A stretch of 64,000 nucleotides of DNA from Channallabes apus (taxonomy: Eukaryota > Chordata > Actinopteri > Siluriformes > Clariidae): contig CM060121.1 of assembly GCA_030522415.1 (NCBI GenBank), positions 4,247,476-4,311,475 of the forward strand. The letters are read 5' to 3'. This document shows, one piece after another, positions 49,120 to 58,217 of this stretch (positions are counted from its first letter, which is position 1; every line of letters starts with the position of its first letter). The position numbers and the translations under genes are program-made. The notes beneath the pieces are model-generated. The model was not told where the DNA came from and searched no databases. It saw only the letters and a program-made list of their open reading frames with translations.

Positions 49120-49639
49120 GCGAAGCGTCCGTGATCATCTTCTGTCAGACCACAGAAACGTTCTCCGTCCTGCCCGCATTTTCCGTTTGTCCTCACCGTC
49201 TGCCGTTTCAGTTTAGGACCTGCCGTCATTTTCACTCATCTCCTTGCGGCATTCTTTTAAGACACGTGTTTTAAAAAGTTCTCTCATTAAAAAGTTCAGA
49301 TGAGTATCGGAGATCTTTATCTGCTCACTTTTGGGACAAAAGGAATAAATTAACCAAAGAATCATTAAAATAATAATTAGAAGGAGAAACTGCGTACTGG
49401 GAATGTCAGCCAGATAAAGCTCACAACTTTTAAGTTACACAAATAAAATAAGCAAAGACCCTAAAAACAGGTTTAAGTTTAGGGTTTCGTTCACAGGAAA
49501 GTAGTATCTGTACTGCTCAGCATTTTCTATACCAGGTTTAGAGACGTATTTCCTCATGACGCGGAACATGTCTCAAACACGTGTGTGAATGCTGGATAAA
49601 ACTTTTTTTTAATCTAATTAAACCTCACAATCAGTGTAG

Positions 49640-49979
49640 AACCGGCCTTGATCTAGATTACCAATGACTAAACTCCAATGTATTTAGAGACAGGTCACTA
49701 GTCACCATTATTCCCAACAACCAACCAATCACTGAATACCTTTGTTTCAATAACTGATCATTACTCTACTCGATAAACAATCCCTGACCATTGTTAAAAT
49801 AGGGCTATACATAAAATTTTATTAAATTGGCCATGACTCTACCCAACAACCATCCTCAAAACCATCACTCTACCTGACAACCAATCACCGACAACTAAGT
49901 TAACAATTACAACAACCAATCGGCCATTACTCTGCGTGACAACCAACCAACCAAATCAAACTGACCATTACTCTAACAA
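49640..49979. repeat. Decayed flank of the 30-bp minisatellite
   Basis: Loose copies of CCAATCACTGACCATTACTCTACC-like words with variable spacing, grading into the regular array. Confidence 0.7.
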
Positions 49980-50309
49980 CCAATCACTGACCGTTACTCA
50001 CCCCGACAGCCAATCACTGACCGTTACTCACCCCGACAGCCAATCACTGACCGTTACTCTACCCGACAGCCAATCACTGACCGTTACTCACCCCGACAGC
50101 CAATCACTGACCGTTACTCTACCCGACAGCCAATCACTGACCGTTACTCACCCCGACAGCCAATCACTGACCGTTACTCACCCCGACAGCCAATCACTGA
50201 CCGTTACTCACCCCGACAGCCAATCACTGACCGTTACTCACCCCGACAGCCAATCACTGACCGTTACTCTACCCGACAGCCAATCACTGACCGTTACTCT
50301 ACCCGACAG
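49980..50309. repeat. 30-bp minisatellite, 11 regular units
   Basis: The unit has CAATCACTGACCGTTACTC followed by a variable ACCCCGACAGC or TACCCGACAGC part. The two unit types occur in the order A A B A B A A A A B B. Further diverged units follow beyond the hAT element (51164-51260). Confidence 0.95.
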
Positions 50310-51171
50310 CCAATTATGAGGGATGTAACGGTATCAAAATTTCACGGTACGGTAATACCTCGGTATGAATGGCACGATACGGTATTTATTGAATCATTTA
50401 CAGGAAAATCTAAACTAAAGAAGAGACTCGAAAAAAGTGCCAGAAGTGTTTATTAAACAGTATACAAACACTGAACACATCAATGGCATACAAATTAGCC
50501 ATCTATCTGTAAACCTTGAAACAGAAACTTACATTTTTCAATTTTAATAACAAAAAATTATTAAGTATGTAAAAAGAAAAAAGTTTCAATTTAGTATTCT
50601 TGAAAACTCGTAAAAATAAAAATAGCAGCCTACTTTTTGCAGCTGTCCCATGTGCTGAATGAGTATTTGAGACACTCACCTCATTCACTCACTTATTCAG
50701 ACAGAGACAGAATTTTTTTCCCTTTCTCATTTCTTTTCAGAGAGAAACCAAAATGACTCGATAAAACTATACTGTAGGTCTTCTGAGAAACGTTTGCTCA
50801 GGCGAACGGGACGTAGCGGGAACTACAATTCCCATCAGCCCAGGCGTGACCATCGTCCTTTTCGGTCTTATGTCGCTACAGATCCAGTAATGCGGAAATG
50901 GCGGGTTGTGCGGGAGTAATTAATCGTTACGGAGTAAGCGGGTTTTAAATCGGATGTGCGCATTACTGGATCTGTAGCGACAACAGACCGCAAAGGATGA
51001 TGGTCACGCCGGGGCTGATGGGAATTGTAGTTCCCGCTACGTCCCGTTCGCCTGAGCAAACTTTTCTCAGAAGACCTGTAGTTTTACCGTCATGTGACCA
51101 CGATATTATCGAAATAAAGTGTTATTGCGGTACGACGGTATTTACAATACCGTTACATCCCTACCAATTAC
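50310..51171. mobile_element. hAT-like element inserted in the minisatellite
   Basis: Ends GAGGGATGTAACGGTAT (50318) and ATACCGTTACATCCCTA (51147-51163). Flanked by CCAATTAT (50310-50317) and CCAATTAC (51164-51171), a 7/8 match of an 8-bp duplication. Subterminal CGGTACGGTAATACC and GCGGTACGACGGTATT motifs are found near the ends. No transposase. It contains a long internal inverted repeat. Confidence 0.85.
50773..51082. repeat. Long inverted repeat inside the hAT-like element
   Basis: Two arms of about 120 bp, 50773-50895 and 50959-51082, pair almost completely (TGTAGGTCTTCTGAGAAACG against the far end, GCGAACGGGACGTAGCGGG, AACTACAATTCCCATCAGCC). The loop is about 63 bp and CpG-rich. Confidence 0.9.
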
Positions 51172-51859
51172 TGACCATTACGTCACTCTACCTGACAGCC
51201 AATCAATACCTGACAAACACTGTTGGTTACTCCACCCAATAACTGCTCATTAAATCTTCCCAATAACCAACCACTGATCATTTATATCCCACTTGTGCGA
51301 GTCAAAGTTCATTTTAATCTCAACTTGGCAGTTAAAACCAGTTAAAACCAGTTAAAACCATCTCTCTCTACCCGACAACCTTAAAGTTCTAAAGCTTCTG
51401 TTTCCTTAAAAAAACAGAATGAATGAAAGCAGCAGCTCTGATTAGAAGAAAGAAAAAACAGTAAGTTTTGAGAAACTTCTAGAAAGTTCTAGCTGCCTTC
51501 AGCGACTCAAAACATGAGATTTATTGTGGAAAAAAACTTAAAGGTTAAAGTTTTGGCATCCTTGAGACAAAACCTTGAGACTTTTCGCTTTTTGGAGAGA
51601 AAAATAACGACACATCAGGTTATAACTCTGTCACCTGATAATAAGATTAAAACGCTGCTCAGTTACCTTCTGTGTTCCTCTGGAGTCTGCAGTCCTGATT
51701 ACAGATTAGCTGAAGACTGAAGACAAAGTAACGAGGAATTATTTACGTTCTTTATATTACTAAACTCTCTGGAACGTGAGCTCGCGCAGATGAAGCGGCT
51801 GCTCGCGCGCTCCCTCCTGGAATTCTCTAGCAGGACTCCAGCAGGCCAGACACGTCACA

Positions 51860-51871
51860 GGTCACGTGACC
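51860..51871. promoter_or_regulatory. Palindromic E-box GGTCACGTGACC
   Basis: A perfect 12-bp palindrome around CACGTG, the kind bound by USF or TFE-type factors, in a locally CpG-rich stretch (51780-51900) between the pdlim7 and cltb 5' ends. Function not shown. Confidence 0.35.
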
Positions 51872-52199
51872 GCACCTTAGCGTGTTGGGGGGGGGGCGCG
51901 TCTCATTACCTCTGTGTTCTAGTACAAGTAGCGAGTGCACTTACTGTCGAGCAAAGACTTGGCAGAGCAGATCGGATTGCTGTGACGTGTCACAAGGGGC
52001 GTGGCTAGCGGGGTGCCCTGCCCATTGCCATGTTACACACAGTGGCGTCTCTGTTCGAGCGACAGACAGTTCAGGGTGTAGAAAAATGATAGCAATAATA
52101 ATGACTTTAGCTGTCTGTGGGATCTTCATCTAAATCAATAAAAGAAAGTTTTTTGGTCATTGGTCAGAACTCTTTCAATGATAAAGTGTAGACAATGTA

Positions 52200-52650
52200 G
52201 GACCAGAAACCTGTCTGTCTGTCTGTATGTCTGTCTGTATGTATTGTATGTCTGCATGCCTGTCTGTCTATATGCATAACGTGTCTGTCTATCTTTCCGT
52301 CTGTCTGTATGTATGTCTTTCTGTCTGCGTGTCTGTCTATATTTCTGTCTGTCTGTATGTCTTCTACTAAACATTTAGATTTATGGCGCAGGTTTAACTT
52401 CAGGCAAATACCAAAGTACTTTTATTTAATTCTGTACTGTATGTATTTATGTCCCTCTGTATGCGTGACTGTCTGTCTGTAGATTGTTCTGTATGTATGT
52501 ATGTATGTATGTATGTCTTTAAGTCTGTCCAGCCAGAATTTGTCACAGCATTACACAAAATTAAATGAAAGACAGAATTAAATGAAAGTACTTCAGTATT
52601 TGCCTGAAGTTAAACCTGCGCCATAAATGAAATCTAAATGTTTAGTAGAC
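52200..52650. repeat. CTGT/GTAT repeats enclosed by an inverted repeat
   Basis: TCTG and TATG tetranucleotides (52210-52360, 52440-52520) with a pair of about 75-bp inverted arms. CTACTAAACATTTAGATTTA at 52364 and its inverse ending at about 52650 both include GGCGCAGGTTTAACTTCAGG. Confidence 0.8.
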
Positions 52651-52689
52651 GTGAAGTTATGAGCAGTTTTGACAGACTACTGCGCATAC

Positions 52690-52892
52690 GTCAAACTGTG
52701 GCACATTTGCAGTACTTATCTGCCTGCACCATGTTCCAAATTATTACACAAATTATTTATATACTTATTTATATGTACTACATATTTATATATCTGGACC
52801 ATTGCACAAGACGCTTTAATAAGTCACTTTTTATGCATATTTGCACAACCACTGCCACTTTCAAATTTTATATATATCCAAATTGTATTATT

Positions 52893-52948
<56 letters not shown>

Positions 52949-53170
52949 TTTCTATATTTTGTAATATTTTTATCATGCCCTTACTTGTACAGTTTATCTT
53001 ACTAGTTAAGTTTATTTTCTTTAGTATCTCTTTTTATTCATATTAATTTTTTTTTAATACATACATTATTATTTATTTTTAAGGTCACTGGCGGTCGTAT
53101 AAGCATTTCACTGCATTTCGTACTGTGTATGACTGTGTATGTGACAAATAAAATTTGAATTTGAATCATA
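52690..53170 (+). mobile_element. Non-LTR retrotransposon 3' end
   Basis: AT-rich 3'UTR-like sequence ending AGCATTTCACTGCATTTCGT, GTGACAAATAAAATTTGAAT and a TTTGAA repeat tail. That is typical of L2/Rex1-like fish LINE 3' ends. Includes a TA run (52897-52940). Confidence 0.65.
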
Positions 53171-53302
53171 TTTTCTCTGATTTTCATAATTAGTCAATGC
53201 AAACGACAGTCAGTATAATTTTCTAGTCATCAATTCGAATTTTATTGAACCGACCTCCTAATGATAACAATATTTATTTCAAAAATAAAAAAACTGAAAA
53301 TG

Positions 53303-54655
53303 CACTGCTCCAAATTATTATGCACAACAGAGTTAAAACATTTTATAGGTTGTAAAGAACTGAAAATGGGCTTTTGTTGAATTTGCAGCATTAGGAGGTC
53401 ATATTTAAAGAAATCAAAAGCTATTTCAATTTAAAAAAATTCTAACAGGTCATGTTACATCTTACCATAGGACCCCTTCTTTGATATCACCTTCACAATT
53501 CTTGCATCCATTGAACTTGTGAGTTTTTGGACAGTTTCTGCTTGAATTTCTCTGCAGGATGTCACAATAGCCTCCCAGAGCTGCAGTTTTGAATCAAACC
53601 ACCTCCCACCCTCATAGGTTCTCAATGGGGTTGAGGTCAGGGGAGGATGGTGGCCACACCATGAGTTTCTCATCTTTTATTCCCATCGCAGCCAATGACA
53701 CAGAGGTATTCTTTGCAGTATGAGATGGTGCATTGTCATGCATGAAGATGATTTTGCTACGGAAGCCACAGTTCTTCTTTTTGTACCATTGAAGAAAGTG
53801 GTCAGTCAATATACTTTGCAGAGGTCGTTTTCACACCTTCAGGGACCCTACAGGGGCCTACCAGCTCTCTCCCCATGATTCTGGCCCAAAACATGACTCC
53901 GGCACCTCCTTGTTGACGTCGCAGCTTTGTTGGGACATGGTGGCCACCCACCAACCATCCACTACTCCATCCATCTGGACCATCCAGGGTTGCACGACAC
54001 TCATCAGTAAACAAATTTTGTTTGAAAATTAGTCTTCATGTATGCCTGGGCCCACTGCAACCGTTTCTGCTTGTGAGCATTGATTAGGGGCTGAATAGTA
54101 GGTTTATGCACAACTGCAAGCCTCTAAAGGATCCTACACCATGAGGTTTGCGGGACTCCAGAGGCACCAGCAGCTTCAAATACCTGTTTGCTGCTTTGTA
54201 ATGGCATTTCAGCAGCTGCTCTCTTAATCGATGAATTTGTCTTGCAGAAACCTTCCTCATTCTGCCTTCATCTGCACGAACCTGTCTGTGCGCTGAATCA
54301 GCCACGAATGTCTTCACAGTACGATGATCACGCTTAAGTTTTCATGTAATATCTAATGTTTTTATACCTTGTCCAAGGCATTGCAATATTGGACGCTTTT
54401 CGGCAGCAGAGATCCTTTTTCTTTCCCATATTGCTTGAAACCTGTGGCCTGCTTAATAATGTGGAACAACCTTCTTCAGTACTTTTCCTTTAATTGGGCT
54501 CATCTGGCAAACTAATTATCACACGTGTCTGAGATTCATTTCAGTGATCCAAAGAGCCCTGAGACACGACACCATCCATGAGTTTAATTTAAAAACTAAA
54601 CATTTAATGTTTATGACACTTACATCCAATTTGCATAATAATTTGGAACGCGGTG
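53303..54655 (-). mobile_element. Degenerate Tc1/mariner transposon
   Basis: The inverted ends TCCAAATTATTATGCA (53309-53324) and TGCATAATAATTTGGA (54632-54647) enclose transposase remains on the - strand. The pieces are in different frames: HDNAPSHTA and SSPDLNPIENL (about 53612-53740) of the DDE core, a preceding block with VMFWARIMG, and an N-terminal helix-turn-helix-like block near 54084-54317. Frame breaks and an incomplete N-terminal part make it a pseudogene. The outer few bases (CACTGCT / AACGCGGTG) match only partly. Confidence 0.85.
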
Positions 54656-54816
54656 TAGAGCTCAGCCTAAAGTTTAACCTGCTCCATAAGTGAAATTAAA
54701 TGTTGAGTAAAAGTGATTTTAAGAATCTGCTTTAAAATAAGTTACTAATAAGTTACTTGCTCAATGTAAACAAACACCTGCGAAACTAAATATTCATTAG
54801 AAAATCTAAACTTTTT

Positions 54817-55015
54817 GGGGCCAGGTGTAGCTCAGTGGTTAAGGCATTGTACTACAGTTTGGAAGATCCCAGGTTCAAACCCCACAACCACCAAGTTGCC
54901 ACTGTTGGGCCCTTGAGCAAGGCCCTTAACCCTCAACTGCTCAGATGTATAATGAGATAAAAATGTAAGTCGCTCTGGATAAGAGCGTCTGCCAAATGCC
55001 TAAATGTAAACTGAA
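54817..55015 (+). mobile_element. V-type tRNA-derived SINE
   Basis: tRNA-like head with GTAGCTCAGTGGTTAAGG (A box) and GGTTCAAACCCC (B box, 54872). Then the conserved central domain GGGCCCTTGAGCAAGGCCC and the tail GTCGCTCTGGATAAGAGCGT, CTGCCAAATGCC common to fish V-SINEs and their partner LINEs. Confidence 0.88.
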
Positions 55016-55295
55016 TATTTTTACTGCAGAAATAACAGCACTGAAGTGGTATAAGTGAATTTTCAAAGTTGTTTTAAGACAAAACTTAATCTTTATTTGA
55101 TCTACTTTTTTGATTTCTTATCTGTGATTCACGCTTAAATTACCAAACGGTGTGTATTTGGCTGATGATGAAAGAAGTACAAGTTAGTGTATACAAAGCA
55201 TAAACATAATCTTTTCTTTATCCTCTCTTTCCCATTGATTGTAATAAGATGAAATGACAGGAGATTCAAAATCTGGCTGTTATTTTTAGCTTTAA

Positions 55296-56330
55296 TCTTT
55301 TGAATGAATGAATGAATGAATGAATGAATGCCTTTATTGTCACTATACACGCATGTACAATGAGATTAAAACTACTCCTTCAGTGCAAACATATATATTA
55401 TATAAGGGGGGGGGGGAACAAGAATCAGTGCAAATGTAATTTTAATGTGATTACTGCTTTTGGAAAAAAACTGTTCTTGAATCTATTTGTCCTTGCTGTG
55501 ATGCACCTGTAGCGCCTCCCTGAGGGCATCAGGTCAAACAGATCGAAACCCGGGTGTGAATTGGCTTTAATTATATTTTTTGCTTTGATGAGGCAGCGGG
55601 AGGTGTAGATATCCGTCAGGGAGGGGAGAGGGCAGCCGATGATCTTCTGTGCTGTCTTTACTATTTTATGGAGCCTCGCCCTGTCCGTCATAGTGCTATT
55701 GCCATACCATACTGTGATGCAGTATGTCAGCAAGCTCTCAATAATCGAGCGGTAGATGGTCAGTAGCAGCTTGGAGTCCAGATTGTACTTCTTGAGCACC
55801 CTCAGGTAGTGTAACCGCTGCTGAGCCTTCTTGATAACTGTTGTGATATTGTCTGTCCAAGAAAGGTCAGCAGAAATAAGGATACCAAGAAACCGAAAAT
55901 TATGGACCATTTCCACACACTCGCCGTTTATGAACAGGGGGGCTAAATTGGTGCTGTGCCTCCTGAAATCGACTATGATCTCCTTAGTTTTCTTGGTGTT
56001 CAGAGCCAGATTGTTCTTTGAACACCAGGCTGTTAATCTCAGGACCTCCTCTCTGTACGCTGTCTCATCTCCTTTTGAGATGAGTCCAATCAATGTGGTG
56101 TCATCAGCAAACTTAACTATGATATTATTATTATGGATGGAATTACAGTCGTGGGTGTACAAACAGTACAGGAGGGGGCTCAACACACAGCCTTGTGGGG
56201 ATCCGATGTTCAGTGTGCAAATGGAGGAGAGATAGGGACCAAGTCTCACAATCTGGTGCCGGTTGGTGAGAAAATCCTTTATCCAGATACATATAAAAGG
56301 GGGGAAGCCAAGAGTGACTTTTAACTATTT
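55296..56330 (-). mobile_element. 5'-truncated L2/CR1-type LINE with reverse transcriptase fragment
   Basis: An open - strand frame (about 55425-56330) carries the second half of a non-LTR reverse transcriptase: SPQGCVLSPLLY, FADDTTLIGL (the catalytic Y/FADD box), LALNTKKTKEIIVDF, FRFLGILIS and a C-terminal Cys/His-like tail (SHPGFDLFDLMPSGRRYR). The 3' end is a TTCA tetranucleotide tail (55300-55330). The endonuclease and first reverse-transcriptase half are missing. The frame is unusually intact for a truncated copy, about 300 codons. Confidence 0.9.
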
Positions 56331-56454
56331 CTACCAACGTTTTTCCCATCAACGATGAGTACTAGTGCTAGTCAGACGTAAAACTAGCGAGGTTACGAGG
56401 TCATTCTTTGGTTAATTGATCTTGCTATCTTTATCTTGTCTAGCTAGTTATCTA

Positions 56455-56525
56455 ATTGGGTTTCTAACCCGTCCCCTGGAGGTGTGAGACGACAGTGATA
56501 ACCATTACGCCACCGAGCCACCTGG
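56455..56525 (-). mobile_element. SINE head fragment
   Basis: On the - strand GTGGCGTAATGGTTATCACTGT and CACACCTCCAGGGG, the head of the same SINE family as 17.8 kb, truncated after about 70 bp. (Phrases given only as short motifs: GTGGCGTAATGGTTATCAC.). Confidence 0.55.
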
Positions 56526-56999
56526 ACTGTATTATTTTTATTATTTGTGCAATAACTCTGACAATTTCTGACAGTTCCTGTTCGCACGGTTTGCACTGCA
56601 ATTATCGTCTGTCTATTCTTTTGTTTATTCTTACATTTTCATTACTGCTGTTCTCTGAGAGCTACCAAACTAAAAATGTTGTTATCACTATAAAGTTTTT
56701 AAGTTTCACAGTTGAATGAACTCAGTCTGTTCGCTATGCTTTGATAAGCTTACTGACGCCAGGAGAAGTCAAACTCAAACACATTTTCAGGTCTCTAAAA
56801 ACTGAGTATTTATATGCTTAGCCAAATGCCTGGTGTCATCTACATCTGTTAGTACAAAGGACATGAACCATTTTAAGAAATCCTGAAGAACAAAAAGTGG
56901 AAGTAGAACAGATGTTCATCCAGAGACGAACCAGGAGGCTTTCGCTCTAGAGAGGGGGAGAGGGAGAAAGAAAGAGAGAGAGACAGACATAGAGAGAAT

Positions 57000-57595
57000 G
57001 AGAACGTGATTGTGGGAGAGCTAGAACTGTAAGAACAGATGCAAGAGGAGACAGGAAGATAGTAGCAAAGAAGATTTCCCATGTTAATATCAGATCCGCG
57101 AGGAAGAAAGGAAGAGCAATGGGGAGTGTGGTAAAGGAGTAAAGAAGAGAGTGCAGGCAGTGTGTAATGGATGGAGAATAGTAGCAGGAGTGATCTGTGA
57201 CTGAAAGGGAAAGTTTACAGGATGGTAGTGAGACCAGCAGTGTTGTACAGCTTGGAGATGTTGTCACTGACAAAAAGACAGGAATCCGCTGGAGGTGACA
57301 GATCTGAAGTTTTCTTCAGGGGCGACTAGAATGGACAGGATTAGGAATGAATATATGAGAAACATGTGCAGAAAAGGGATGAGGGGTTCATCAGAAGTAA
57401 AATGTTAGAGATAGAGATGCCAGGCAGGAGGAGAAGAGGAAGGCCTGAGTGGTGCTTGGATGTGGTGAGTGACGAGGACATGAATGAGGTTATAGTGACA
57501 ATGATGTGGTAGACAGAGATAGATAGAGACAAACGGTCCACTGTGGCGACCCCTAACAGGATCGGCTAAAAGTAGAACAGGAAGAAATAGAATTA
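57000..57595 (+). mobile_element. RTE-type LINE 3' end
   Basis: ACAGGATGGTAGTGAGACCA, TGACAAAAAGACAGGAATC, GAAGAGGAAGGCCTGAGTGG and the terminal CACTGTGGCGACCCCTAACA with GGATCGGCTAAAAG are the ordered phrases of the 3' end of fish RTE-type LINE copies. The reading frame is broken by many changes. Confidence 0.7.
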
Positions 57596-57913
57596 ACTTC
57601 TTTTAGAAAAACTAAAATCCCTTAAAATCACTACAATGACAATGAAGTCTCTGTGTTCTGTTGACGAAATGCAGTTCAGTTCCACAAATGGCCAGTAGAT
57701 GGAGACAAACTGCAACAAAAGAGGTCTACATCTGTACAGGATGTGAAAGCAGGAATTCTGATCTACAGTGGTGCACTTGGGTGCGTGATTTGGGATGTGA
57801 CCTGTGAATGTTCCCTATTATCATATCCCCCCTGAAATTCAACATATTTCCCCCTTAAAGTCTGTGTGGTGCTCTTATTTAGTACTGGGTTGATATCGAC
57901 AGCTGGCTAGTTT

Positions 57914-57916
57914 TCA

Positions 57917-57949
<33 letters not shown>

Positions 57950-58033
57950 GCTGGAGTGAGAACGAGCGAGCAGGAGGCGTGTGTGTCAGACAGTGACTCA
58001 GTCCCTGTGTGTGTGTGTGTGTGTTAGAGGAAA
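57914..58033 (+). promoter_or_regulatory. cltb: cltb promoter-proximal region and 5'UTR (probable)
   Basis: CT and CA units (57917-57949), a GC-rich stretch, and GT units (58006-58024) directly before the ATG. CpG density rises here and through exon 1. The exact start site is not determinable. Confidence 0.5.
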
Positions 58034-58217
58034 ATGGCCGACGCGTTCGGACTGCACACGGAAGAGGACCCCGCGGCCGCGTTCCTCGCGCAGCAGCAGC
58101 ACGAGATCGCCGGCATCGAGAACGACGAGGATGGCTTCGGGGTCGAGCTCGGATCGCGCGATGCGCACGAGCCGGCAGAATCCCAACCGTCACATTTGAA
58201 TTCAAACTCGTTCCAAG
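58034..58217 (+). CDS. cltb: cltb exon 1
   Basis: ATG in AAAATGG context. Encodes MADAFGLHTEEDPAAAFLAQ and EIAGIENDEDGFGVELGS through SNSFQ plus one base. Donor GTAACG at 58218. CpG-rich. Confidence 0.93.

Noticed and set aside
49980..50309. CRISPR-like array
   Set aside because: The units are contiguous with no distinct spacers, in a vertebrate genome; it is a minisatellite.
49936..50319. 127-aa repeat protein frame
   Set aside because: It is the 30-bp minisatellite read in frame; 30 is a multiple of three, so openness carries no meaning.
51790..52008. 72-aa + strand frame near a CpG-rich spot
   Set aside because: No recognisable domain, no splice or promoter support; the composition follows local GC content.
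54826..54885. tRNA gene
   Set aside because: A and B boxes are present, but the sequence continues into the V-SINE core and tail and does not fold as a complete tRNA.
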